From positions 1 to 5,811 of the forward strand of contig CAMJMP010000064.1 of assembly GCA_946407055.1 (NCBI GenBank): a stretch of DNA of 5,811 bases, given 5' to 3'. Made by a program: the position numbers and the translations under genes. This DNA is from an uncultured Mycoplasmatota bacterium. GTDB lineage: Bacteria > Bacillota_I > Bacilli_A > RF39 > UBA660. Below are positions 1 through 5,811 of the stretch, piece by piece. Each line of letters starts with the position of its first letter. Within the stretch, counting starts at the first letter, position 1. The notes beneath the pieces are model-generated. The model had not been told where the DNA came from. It saw only the letters and a list, made by a program, of their open reading frames with translations, and searched no databases.

Positions 1-453
1 ATAAGAGTTAATAATACTTTTGTTGATGTATCAATGGATTGTAAGAAAGAATTAAATTCTTCTTGGGTTGATTTTATGAATTTCTTAATGTCCAAGAATC
101 GTAATTTGTTAAACAAATTATCTGATACTTCTATATTGGCTGCCTCTCCAACTTATGCTTTAATTCAAAGTAAGATAGATTCAACTAATGACTTGATTAA
201 TTCAAGTATTAAAGATTTAGAGAAGTATTATCAAGAATATTCTGGAAAGTTATTGAAATTTGCTGCTTTGAATGCTGATATATGGAATAAAGAGAAAGAA
301 AAATATAGATTAAATCGTCAGAAAAATATAAAATATAATTATATAGATGAAGGTATATCTGATGACTCTTCTGTAGAGAAAGAAAAAAAGGTTGAAGTTG
401 ATGATATTGAAGCTTTAGCTAATGATATATTTGATTCTTATGAAGTTGAATAA
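1..453 (+). CDS. dnaX: DNA polymerase III subunit gamma/tau (DnaX), C-terminal part, 5' truncated
   Basis: The frame is open from base 1 and ends at TAA 451-453, giving 150 residues of a gene that starts outside the window. DnaX is the ATPase motor of the clamp loader, which loads the beta clamp on DNA. In its tau form the tail also contacts the polymerase and the helicase. The visible part begins with IRVNNTFVDVS followed by a W-x-x-F helix, which resembles the helical oligomerisation and tau region after the ATPase domain. Charged helices follow, then an acidic tail (about residues 115-150) rich in Asp, Glu and Lys. The ATP-binding motifs lie upstream and cannot be seen. The ATG at 34 is internal and not a start. 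Identity rests on this C-terminal pattern and on the very common dnaX-ybaB-recR order, so it is partly contextual. ybaB begins 22 nt downstream. Confidence 0.82.
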   Translation: MRVNNTFVDVSMDCKKELNSSWVDFMNFLMSKNRNLLNKLSDTSILAASPTYALIQSKIDSTNDLINSSIKDLEKYYQEYSGKLLKFAALNADIWNKEKEKYRLNRQKNIKYNYIDEGISDDSSVEKEKKVEVDDIEALANDIFDSYEVE

Positions 454-475
454 TTAAAGAAAAGAGGAATAATTT

Positions 476-772
476 ATGAATATGCAAGCTATTATGCAAC
501 AAGCGCAAAAAATGCAAAAAGATTTACAAAAGAAGAAAGATGAGCTAAATAAGAAGGAATTTAGTGGTACTTCTGAATTAGTAGACGTAGTTTTTACTGG
601 AGATAAGAAAATAAAATCTGTAAACATTAAGATTGAAGGTACTTTAGATGAAGATGATAAAGAAGTTCTTCAAGATATGATGGTTATAGCTATTAATGAT
701 GCTATGGGTAAGATTGATAAAGAGACTGAAGCAATGTTAGGCGCTTATAGTAGTTTAGGTGGTTTATTCTAA
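476..772 (+). CDS. ybaB: YbaB/EbfC family nucleoid-associated DNA-binding protein
   Basis: This 98-residue protein is typical in length for YbaB/EbfC, a small dimeric protein that binds DNA and is thought to influence nucleoid organisation or assist RecR-linked repair. Its N-terminus is a long charged helix (NMQAIMQQAQKMQKDLQKKK, about residues 2-21). A beta region follows with the family pattern F(S/T)G....V.V.FTGDKKIKSVNI. The C-terminal helix has DEDDKEVLQDMMVIAINDA and ends in Gly/Leu-rich SSLGGLF, as family members usually do. A Shine-Dalgarno-like AGAGGA lies about 8 nt before the ATG; a second ATG two codons on (482) is possible but less well placed. It sits between dnaX and recR, the classic arrangement, and its stop is one base before the recR ATG, which suggests translational coupling. 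Confidence 0.96.
   Translation: MNMQAIMQQAQKMQKDLQKKKDELNKKEFSGTSELVDVVFTGDKKIKSVNIKIEGTLDEDDKEVLQDMMVIAINDAMGKIDKETEAMLGAYSSLGGLF
757..762 (+). promoter_or_regulatory. Shine-Dalgarno site of recR, inside the end of ybaB
   Basis: AGGTGG lies 11 nt before the ATG at 774, within the last codons of ybaB. The alternative GTG at 759 falls inside this site, which argues for 774 as the recR start. Confidence 0.6.
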
Positions 773-773
773 T

Positions 774-1373
774 ATGGCTTATCCTAGGGTATTATCTGAT
801 TTAATTAATAGTTTTAAAAGGTTACCAGGTATAGGTGAAAAGAGTGCAGAAAGATTAGCTTTATCAATATTAGATTTTAGTGAGGATGAAGTTAATAATT
901 TCGCTAATTCTTTGGTTGATTCTAGAAAAAATTTACATAAATGTGAAGTATGTGGTCATATAACAGATAAAGATAAGTGTGATATTTGTTTAGATGAATC
1001 TAGAGATCATAATGTAATATGTGTTTTAGAGGATTATAAGAGTGTTTTTGCTTTTGAGAAGGCTGGTAACTATAATGGCGTTTATCATGTCTTAAATGGG
1101 CTAATATCACCTATAGATGGTGTTAATCCAGAAGATATTAATTTAGCTAGTTTAGTTTCTAGAGTTAAAGAACTAGATCATCCTGAAATTATTATTGCTT
1201 TAAAGTCAACAATTGAAGGTGAAACAACTACTTTGTATTTAAAGAAAATATTTGAAGGTAAGGATGTTGAAATATCTAGATTATCTTATGGAATCCCTAT
1301 GGGAACTGAAATAGATTATTTAGATGAAATAACTCTTGATAGAGCTTTAAGTGATCGTAAAAAGATTTCTTAA
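774..1373 (+). CDS. recR: Recombination mediator protein RecR
   Basis: RecR works with RecO (and RecF) to load RecA onto SSB-coated single-stranded DNA during gap repair. The 199-residue product matches the usual length of about 198-200. Domains in order: helix-hairpin-helix at about residues 11-30 (RLPGIGEKSAERLA); a four-cysteine zinc finger, C57-x2-C60 and C69-x2-C72; a Toprim domain at about 79-175 with VLEDYKSVFAFEK, YHVLNGLISPIDG and the EGE..T.YL block; and the C-terminal SYGIPMGTEIDYLDEITLDRAL, equivalent to the family's RG(I/L)P.G...Y.DE.TL..A. The start at 774 gives the family N-terminus MAYP..L..LI; the in-frame GTG at 759 would add five residues and lies in the ribosome-binding site. 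It follows the ybaB stop by one base. All key motifs look intact. Confidence 0.97.
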   Translation: MAYPRVLSDLINSFKRLPGIGEKSAERLALSILDFSEDEVNNFANSLVDSRKNLHKCEVCGHITDKDKCDICLDESRDHNVICVLEDYKSVFAFEKAGNYNGVYHVLNGLISPIDGVNPEDINLASLVSRVKELDHPEIIIALKSTIEGETTTLYLKKIFEGKDVEISRLSYGIPMGTEIDYLDEITLDRALSDRKKIS

Positions 1374-1383
1374 TAAGTAATAA

Positions 1384-1391
1384 GAGGGTGG
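1384..1391 (+). promoter_or_regulatory. Shine-Dalgarno site of holB (decides a TTG start)
   Basis: GAGGGTGG is a strong purine-rich ribosome-binding site ending 4 nt before TTG at 1396. It is the best reason for choosing the non-ATG start, because the first in-frame ATG is more than 40 codons further on, past conserved sequence. Confidence 0.65.
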
Positions 1392-1395
1392 GATT

Positions 1396-2229
1396 TTGTT
1401 TAAATGTAATAATTTTAATAATATTTTAAATTGTTATCATGAGAATAAACTATCTCATGCTTTTTTGCTTGAAACAAATGATATAGAACAATGTTATAAA
1501 GATGTATTGGAATTAGTTAAAATGATTAATTGTTCTGGGAAATATTCTGAGGAATGTGAAGAGTGTAATCTTTGTCATTTAATTGATTTGGGAAATATTC
1601 CTAGCTTAATAACAATTGATCCTTTTGGAAATAATATTAAGAAGGAACAAATCTTAGATATGATGGAAAGATTTAAGTCTAAACCTATCTATTCTAAGTA
1701 CAATACATATATTATTAGGCAGTGTGATTATTTTAATCAACACAGTGCAAACACATTACTTAAGTTCTTAGAAGAACCTGAAGATGATATAATTGGCTTC
1801 TTTATTACAAATAATAAGATGAATGTTATTTCTACTATTAGAAGTAGATGTCAAGAATGGTCAATGTATTATAAAGAAGATTTGGGAAATAATTATAGTG
1901 ATGAAAGTATTTCCCAGTTCAATGATTATTTGAGTAATGTATGTGGTAAAAAGGATGCTTTTATCTATAATCAAACTGAATTTAAAAAGCTATATGAAGA
2001 CCGTATGGACTGGGTTAGATTCTTTACCGAGATATTGTACTATTTAACTGATGTAAGTTGTGACCAAGTTACTTTGGGAAATAATGATGTATTAGGTAAG
2101 ATGGAAAAAAGGAAAATAATTAGGATTATTTCAAAAATAGAAGATATTTTGAAATATTTAAAAAGTAATGGTAATATAGAGTTGATTTTAGATAAATTTG
2201 CAATTGAAATGAGGAATATATATGAGTAA
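1396..2229 (+). CDS. holB: DNA polymerase III subunit delta' (HolB)
   Basis: Delta' is the stator of the clamp loader and partners DnaX and delta at the replication fork. The 277-residue product is slightly short for the family. It begins at TTG, and the N-terminal KLSHAFLLET (residues 18-27) matches the family's (K/R).sHA(Y/F)LF. The Walker A loop is lost (LETNDIEQCYKD in its place), as expected of a subunit that does not hydrolyse ATP. A four-cysteine zinc module is present at C46, C54, C57 and C60. Further on are GNIPSLITIDPFGNNIKKEQI (66-86), the sensor-like helix SANTLLKFLEEPED (117-130) and the SRC motif at residues 150-152. The C-terminal third is weakly conserved helical sequence. It follows recR by 22 nt and overlaps yaaT by 8 nt. 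It carries five copies of the YTGGGAAATA word reported separately. Confidence 0.93.
   Translation: MFKCNNFNNILNCYHENKLSHAFLLETNDIEQCYKDVLELVKMINCSGKYSEECEECNLCHLIDLGNIPSLITIDPFGNNIKKEQILDMMERFKSKPIYSKYNTYIIRQCDYFNQHSANTLLKFLEEPEDDIIGFFITNNKMNVISTIRSRCQEWSMYYKEDLGNNYSDESISQFNDYLSNVCGKKDAFIYNQTEFKKLYEDRMDWVRFFTEILYYLTDVSCDQVTLGNNDVLGKMEKRKIIRIISKIEDILKYLKSNGNIELILDKFAIEMRNIYE
1882..1917 (+). repeat. Inverted pair of the 10-mer, potential hairpin inside holB
   Basis: TTGGGAAATA (1882-1891) pairs with TATTTCCCAG (1908-1917) over 10 bp, including one G-U pair in RNA, with a 16-nt loop. No T-run follows it and it lies in mid-gene, so it is not an intrinsic terminator. Whether it forms or matters is unknown. 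Confidence 0.5.
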
Positions 2230-3019
2230 TATTTATGGTATTACGTTGAAATCTGAAGGTAAAATTTACTATTTTAATGGCCAAGATTTAGAAATAGATA
2301 AAGATACTAATGTAGTTGTTAATACTGAAAAAGGAATTCAATTTGGTAAGGTTATACACAAAGTAGATGAAAAAAAGATAAAAATATCTATCGATGATAT
2401 GAAAACAATTGAACGTATTGCAACAGATGAAGATTATGATAACTATGTTAAAAATCTTGGAGCAGCTAGTAAAGCTTTAGATAAAGCTAAAGAATTAGTA
2501 AAAGAACTTGAGCTAGATATGAATATTCTAGATGCTAGTTATACTTTAGATAAGAAACAATTATTATTTAATTTTATTGCTGATGAAAGAGTTGATTTTA
2601 GAGAATTAGCTAAAAGGTTAGCTGGTATTTATAAAACAAGAATTGAACTACGACAAATAGGTGCTAGAGATAAAGCTAGAGCTATTAGTGGTATTGGTTG
2701 TTGTGGTAGAACTCTTTGTTGTTCTACGTTCTTAACTCATATAGATTCAGTTACAATGAATATGGCTAAAAATCAAGGTATTGCCTTAAATCCTACAAAG
2801 ATAAATGGTAATTGTGGTAGATTATTATGTTGTTTATCTTATGAGGATGAAGAATATGCTAGATGTCAAAAAGGAATGCCTTCTGTTGGTCAAACAGTTA
2901 AGACTGAATTTGGTACTGGTAAAGTTATTAGTGCAGATATATTAAAGAGAAAATATAAAATAGATATTGATGGCGTTATAAAGGAGATTGAATTAGGCGA
3001 TGTCAATTGTTCTAAATGA
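2222..3019 (+). CDS. ricT: PSP1-domain protein RicT (YaaT), regulator of RNase Y processing
   Basis: In Bacillus subtilis, RicT (YaaT) joins RicA and RicF in the Y-complex, which carries iron-sulfur clusters and directs RNase Y-dependent mRNA maturation, and it affects competence, biofilm formation and sporulation. This 265-residue protein has the PSP1 core (about residues 60-145: TDEDY, LDASYTLDKKQLLFNFIADERVDFRELAKRLAG, RIELRQIGARDKA). Next come the conserved cysteine clusters GCCGRTLCC (C160, C161, C166, C167) and CGRLLCC (C198, C203, C204), plus C215. A small beta-rich C-terminal part has VGQTVKTEFGTGKV. All the usual cluster ligands appear present. GAGGA ends 6 nt before the ATG, and the start overlaps the holB end by 8 nt. 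No ricA or ricF gene is seen here. Adjacency to holB matches B. subtilis. The name fits the family; the exact role in this organism is inferred. Confidence 0.93.
   Translation: MSNIYGITLKSEGKIYYFNGQDLEIDKDTNVVVNTEKGIQFGKVIHKVDEKKIKISIDDMKTIERIATDEDYDNYVKNLGAASKALDKAKELVKELELDMNILDASYTLDKKQLLFNFIADERVDFRELAKRLAGIYKTRIELRQIGARDKARAISGIGCCGRTLCCSTFLTHIDSVTMNMAKNQGIALNPTKINGNCGRLLCCLSYEDEEYARCQKGMPSVGQTVKTEFGTGKVISADILKRKYKIDIDGVIKEIELGDVNCSK
2981..2987 (+). promoter_or_regulatory. Shine-Dalgarno site of the methyltransferase gene, inside yaaT
   Basis: AAGGAGA is close to the consensus ribosome-binding site and ends 12 nt before the ATG at 3000, inside the last codons of yaaT. The spacing is slightly long, but the site supports an overlapping start at 3000. 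Confidence 0.6.
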
Positions 3020-3719
3020 TTTATATGATTATGAAGGAATGAAAATTTATCAGAATGAAGATAACTTCAAGTTTTCTTTAGATTCTATCTTACTTGCTGA
3101 GTTTGTAGATATAAAGAAAGATACTAATTTGATTGTAGACTTCTGTTCTGGTAATGCGCCGGTTCCTTTGATATTATCTACTAAGTGTAATGCTTCTTTT
3201 AAAGGATTTGAAATTCAAGAGAGCATTTATGATTTGGGAAATAAAAGTATTGAGATTAATAAGTTGGGAAATAAAATAGAATTGATCAATGATAATTTTA
3301 AAAATGTTGGGAAATATTTAGAAGATGAATCAGTTGATGTAGTTACTTGTAATCCTCCATATTTTAAATATGAAGACAATTCTATTATTAATGAAGATGA
3401 TAAGTTAGCTATTGCTAGACATGAAATAACTATGAAGTTAGAAGATGTTATGATTAATGCTAAGTATGTATTAAAGAATAAAGGTGAATTATATTTAGTT
3501 CATAGATGTGATCGTCTAGAGGAAATAGTTAGTTTATTAAATAAATATAATTTCTCATTAAAGAAATTACAATTCATTTATTCAAATATGAATAAAGAAG
3601 CAATTATGGTTTTGGTTAAAGCAACTAAGAATGGAAAGACAGGAAGTTTAAAAGTAATGCCTCCGGTAGATATAACAAAATATAAATCTTATCAAGGCAT
3701 GTTTGAAATGAGTGATTAG
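3000..3719 (+). CDS. TrmN6/YabB-like SAM-dependent adenine-N6 methyltransferase, probably tRNA-modifying
   Basis: This 239-residue class I methyltransferase belongs to the YabB/TrmN6 group. E. coli TrmN6 makes m6A37 in tRNA-Val; the target of Bacillota relatives is less certain. The N-terminus LNDLYDYEGMKIYQNEDNFKFSLDSILLAEFV (about residues 5-36) is typical. SAM motif I is VDFCSGNAPVPL (46-57), GFEIQE (69-74) holds the acidic ribose-binding residue, and the catalytic NPPY is at 118-121 after VDVVTC. The later beta strand GELYLVHRCDR (about 162-172) and AIMVLVKATKNGK near the C-terminus also fit. The start at 3000 overlaps yaaT by 20 nt and has a strong upstream ribosome-binding site. B. subtilis keeps yabB near yaaT with yabA between them; here they touch. 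The gene holds three YTGGGAAATA words, two of them in an imperfect 30-nt duplication. Confidence 0.92.
   Translation: MSIVLNDLYDYEGMKIYQNEDNFKFSLDSILLAEFVDIKKDTNLIVDFCSGNAPVPLILSTKCNASFKGFEIQESIYDLGNKSIEINKLGNKIELINDNFKNVGKYLEDESVDVVTCNPPYFKYEDNSIINEDDKLAIARHEITMKLEDVMINAKYVLKNKGELYLVHRCDRLEEIVSLLNKYNFSLKKLQFIYSNMNKEAIMVLVKATKNGKTGSLKVMPPVDITKYKSYQGMFEMSD
3231..3290 (+). repeat. Imperfect 30-nt tandem repeat in the methyltransferase gene
   Basis: Units 3231-3260 and 3261-3290 match at 20 of 30 bases, encode DLGNKSIEIN and KLGNKIELIN, and each carries TTGGGAAATA at the same offset. The stretch falls in the helix and strand after motif I, where the family already has a similar pattern, so the duplication may be only apparent. 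Confidence 0.4.
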
Positions 3720-3720
3720 A

Positions 3721-4275
3721 ATGAAAATGGTAGTTGGTTTAGGGAACCCTGGAAAGGACTATAAAAATACTCGACACAATGTTGGTTATCTTGTTTTAGA
3801 CAAGTATCTACCTGATGTTGATTGGAAAGAAAAGTTCAATGGAATGTACTATATAAAGACAATCAACGGGGAAAAAGTTTTATTTGTAAAACCATTAACT
3901 TACATGAACTTGTCAGGTGATTGTGTTGTTAAATTTGTCAATTATTATGATATAGAAATAAAAGACATTTTAGTTATTCAGGATGATCTAGATTTAAAGG
4001 TTGGTACTTATAAATTAAAGAAGGATAGTAGTGCTGGTGGACATAATGGTATCAAATCTATTATCAATAGATTAGGTACACAGGAATTTAATAGATTGAA
4101 AATAGGTTTATCACATGATAGAAGTATAGATACTAAAGATTATGTTTTGGGAGACTTTAGTAAGAAAGAAAAAGAATTACTTGATAATCTTCAAAAAGAC
4201 TTTAGTGGTATTATTGATACTTTTATTGAATCTGGGATAGATAAGACAATGAATATATATAATACAAAGAAGTAG
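3721..4275 (+). CDS. pth: Peptidyl-tRNA hydrolase
   Basis: Pth cleaves the ester bond of peptidyl-tRNAs released early from ribosomes and so recycles tRNA; it is usually essential. B. subtilis calls it spoVC. From the ATG at 3721 the product is 184 residues, near the usual 185-195. Family motifs: MVVGLGNPGKDY at the N-terminus with N9; NTRHNVGY with the catalytic His at 19; KPLTYMNLSG with N63; QDDLDL with D89; and SAGGHNGI with N109. These correspond to the known substrate-binding and catalytic residues of E. coli Pth. The GTG at 3712 would add three residues and lies within the end of the preceding gene, and the ATG at 3727 is also possible, but 3721 gives the standard MKxxVGLGNPG. No strong ribosome-binding site is seen. 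With the start one base after the upstream stop, translational coupling is likely. Confidence 0.97.
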   Translation: MKMVVGLGNPGKDYKNTRHNVGYLVLDKYLPDVDWKEKFNGMYYIKTINGEKVLFVKPLTYMNLSGDCVVKFVNYYDIEIKDILVIQDDLDLKVGTYKLKKDSSAGGHNGIKSIINRLGTQEFNRLKIGLSHDRSIDTKDYVLGDFSKKEKELLDNLQKDFSGIIDTFIESGIDKTMNIYNTKK

Positions 4276-4278
4276 GGG
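4274..4278 (+). promoter_or_regulatory. Shine-Dalgarno site of mfd overlapping the pth stop
   Basis: AGGGG begins in the pth stop codon (TAG 4273-4275) and lies 4 nt before the ATG at 4283, supporting that start and close coupling to pth. Confidence 0.5.
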
Positions 4279-4282
4279 TTGT

Positions 4283-5811
4283 ATGAACTTTTTTAGTGAA
4301 TACTTTAAGTATGAAAACGGATTAACTGTTACGGGTTTAACTAAAGAGTTAAACGTTTTTTACGTGCTAGAAAAGTTCAAAAATGCTGATCAAAACATTG
4401 TGTTATTAACAAACACTTTATATGAAGCTAATGTTTATTATGAATCATTAAAGACATATACAGAAGATGTATGTTTATTTCCAATGGATGATTTCTTAAC
4501 AAGTGTTGCTGTAGCTGTATCTCCTGATTTAAAGATTAAAAGATTAGAAACATTAGAAGAAATTAGAAATAATAAGAAACATATAGTAGTTACTAATTTA
4601 ATGGGATTTTTAAGGTATTTACCTGATAAAAGTAATAAATCAAATTTAGAATGTATTTTAAAGAAAGATGGATCTTTTAAAAGAGACGATTTGTTAGATT
4701 TATTAGATAAATATGGTTATGTTAGAGAGAGTATAGTTACTACAACAGGTGAATTTGCTGTTAGAGGTTTTGTAATAGATTTATTTATAATTGATGAAGA
4801 ACATCCTATAAGAGTAGAGTTCTTTGGTGATGATATAGAATCAATAAGATATTTTGATGAGTCTACTCAGTTATCTTTAAAAGAAGTTGATGAAATAAGA
4901 ATAAAACCTTATACAGAGATAGTTAGTGATAATAATAGTTCATTAGTTGATTATCTAGATAATCCTTGCTTAATTATGATTAATAGGGATCAAATTGAGC
5001 TAGGTTATGAGAAATTGATTACTGATATAACGGAATATAAAGAAAAAGAAGAAGTAGATCCTGATAAGAAATATATGTTTGATTGGGATGAAATACTATA
5101 TAAAGAAGTAGTTTATCTAAATACTATTAGTGATAGTAATTATGGTAAGAGTTTAGATTTTAAATCACAGGAAATAGAAAATTATTGTAGTGACTTTGAA
5201 TTATTGGGTAAAAGTTGTGATAAATACTTAGCTGGAGGTAAGACGGTTGTTATCTCTTTAAGTAAGGAAAGTCAATTTAAAGCATTAGAACCATTCTTAT
5301 CTTCTTATCATATTGTTAATAAAGATAAGTTTATCGACAGGGAGATAAATATTTGGTATCACAAAATCAACAGTGGCTTTATTTTTGATAAATATGTATT
5401 TATCGCTGAAAATGATATAGAAAAAGTTAAGAATGCTGTTATTAATTATAAGAACTCTTATAGAATAGGTAAGAAGATTAAAGACTTTGGTCAACTAGCT
5501 GTAGGAGATTATGTAGTTCATAGTATGCATGGTATAGGAATATATAATGGTGTAATTACTTTAACTAAGAATGGTTTAAAGAAAGATTATATTCAAATAC
5601 AATATCAAGGTAATGATAAGGTTTATATACCAGTAGAAAAGATTAGTACTATCTTTAAATATGCTGGTAAGGAAGGTAGCGTTCCTAAACTAGATAAATT
5701 AAATAGTACTAGTTGGGCTAAAAAGAAGAGAGAACTACGTAATAAGATTAAAGATATTAGTGCAGAATTAATTAAGTTATATGCTGCTAGAAGCAGTATT
5801 AAAGGGACTCC
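4283..5811 (+). CDS. mfd: Transcription-repair coupling factor Mfd, N-terminal part, 3' truncated
   Basis: Mfd pushes stalled RNA polymerase off DNA lesions and recruits UvrA for nucleotide excision repair. The frame is open from ATG 4283 to the last base, giving about 509 residues of a protein usually near 1150. The N-terminal UvrB-like module is seen as LTKELNVFYVLEKF, then IVLLTNTLYEANVYYESL and FPMDDFLTSVAVAVSPDLKIKRLETL. The conserved block TTGEFAVRGFVIDLF (154-168) follows, with RVEFFGDDIESIRYFD just after it. The RNA polymerase-interacting domain starts at about residue 408 with GDYVVHSMHGIGIYNG, then KDYIQIQYQGNDKVYIPVEKI, and SWAKKKRELRNKIKDISAELIKLYAAR leads towards the translocase. 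The helicase motifs, including Walker A, lie beyond the window. The pth-mfd neighbourhood is conserved in Bacilli; yabK (between them in B. subtilis) is missing. The gene follows pth by 7 nt. Confidence 0.96.
   Translation, partial: MNFFSEYFKYENGLTVTGLTKELNVFYVLEKFKNADQNIVLLTNTLYEANVYYESLKTYTEDVCLFPMDDFLTSVAVAVSPDLKIKRLETLEEIRNNKKHIVVTNLMGFLRYLPDKSNKSNLECILKKDGSFKRDDLLDLLDKYGYVRESIVTTTGEFAVRGFVIDLFIIDEEHPIRVEFFGDDIESIRYFDESTQLSLKEVDEIRIKPYTEIVSDNNSSLVDYLDNPCLIMINRDQIELGYEKLITDITEYKEKEEVDPDKKYMFDWDEILYKEVVYLNTISDSNYGKSLDFKSQEIENYCSDFELLGKSCDKYLAGGKTVVISLSKESQFKALEPFLSSYHIVNKDKFIDREINIWYHKINSGFIFDKYVFIAENDIEKVKNAVINYKNSYRIGKKIKDFGQLAVGDYVVHSMHGIGIYNGVITLTKNGLKKDYIQIQYQGNDKVYIPVEKISTIFKYAGKEGSVPKLDKLNSTSWAKKKRELRNKIKDISAELIKLYAARSSIKGT

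Larger units (their letters stand above)
1535..3316. repeat. Cluster of eight dispersed YTGGGAAATA 10-mers
   Basis: TTGGGAAATA occurs at 1588, 1882, 2074, 3234, 3264 and 3307. The one-base variant CTGGGAAATA occurs at 1535 on + and at 1908-1917 on the - strand. A shorter relative, TTTTGGAAATAAT, starts at about 1624. All copies lie in holB or yabB; I see none in the other genes of the window, and none in yaaT, which lies between the two. Five copies read Leu-Gly-Asn, two read Gly-Lys-Tyr in another frame, and the antisense copy reads Ser-Ile-Ser-Gln, so protein sequence alone does not explain the word. Its function is unknown and it could be a chance cluster. Confidence 0.5.

Noticed and set aside
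759..773. GTG start that would lengthen RecR by five residues
   Set aside because: The GTG lies inside the likely Shine-Dalgarno site, and the family N-terminus fits the ATG at 774.
1374..1395. Possible promoter or terminator in the recR-holB gap, the joint-longest gap in the window
   Set aside because: The 22 nt hold only a ribosome-binding site; there is no stem-loop with a T-run and no room for a -35/-10 pair outside coding sequence.
3712..3720. GTG start that would lengthen Pth by three residues
   Set aside because: The ATG at 3721 gives the standard MKxxVGLGNPG start; the GTG lies in the last codons of the preceding gene.
5387..5404. Palindrome GATAAATA-TG-TATTTATC
   Set aside because: It has perfect 8-bp arms but only A/T-rich letters, lies within mfd coding sequence, and such palindromes are expected by chance in DNA of this composition.
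5297..5494. 65-codon open frame on the - strand
   Set aside because: It lies wholly inside mfd on the opposite strand, resembles no family I know, and is the AT-rich antisense of clear Mfd coding sequence.
1..5811. Hidden defence system, mobile element or CRISPR array
   Set aside because: Every stretch is accounted for by recognisable housekeeping genes with intact motifs; there is no array of regularly spaced repeats, no transposase and no phage gene.

Overview
This window is a compact, single-strand block of housekeeping genes from a low-GC Gram-positive bacterium (Bacillota, Bacilli-like). By eye the DNA is about 30% G+C. Trp is encoded by TGG, and TGA acts as a real stop at 3017-3019, so the code looks standard rather than the Mycoplasma/Spiroplasma code. 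The streamlined gene order and AT-rich codons fit uncultured or Mollicutes-related Bacilli (for example RF39-, Izemoplasma- or Erysipelotrichia-like lineages), but the sequence alone does not fix the taxon.

Layout, all on the + strand: 3' end of dnaX (1-453), ybaB/ebfC (476-772), recR (774-1373), holB (1396-2229), yaaT/ricT (2222-3019), yabB/trmN6-like methyltransferase (3000-3719), pth (3721-4275), and the 5' part of mfd (4283 to the window end, still open). Gaps are at most 22 nt and two junctions overlap (8 and 20 nt). There is no non-coding stretch near 300 bases, and I see no promoter, intrinsic terminator, RNA gene, CRISPR array or mobile element. The genes are probably co-transcribed.

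The gene set is a condensed form of the dnaX-to-mfd region of Bacillus subtilis. Two clamp-loader subunits (DnaX and delta') flank the recombination pair YbaB-RecR. RNA-related functions follow: RicT for RNase Y-dependent processing, a tRNA methyltransferase and peptidyl-tRNA hydrolase. The block ends with the transcription-repair coupling factor Mfd. The common themes are chromosome replication and repair, and upkeep of RNA and translation. Genes that lie between these in B. subtilis (tmk, yabA, rsmI and others) are absent here.

I found no new gene system. The one signal the genes do not explain is a 10-base word, YTGGGAAATA (Y = C or T). It occurs eight times between 1535 and 3316, only inside holB and yabB, in several reading contexts and once on the opposite strand. 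Two copies face each other as a potential 10-bp hairpin in holB, and two sit 30 nt apart in yabB. This may be a DNA-level motif, or a chance cluster driven by codon choice.
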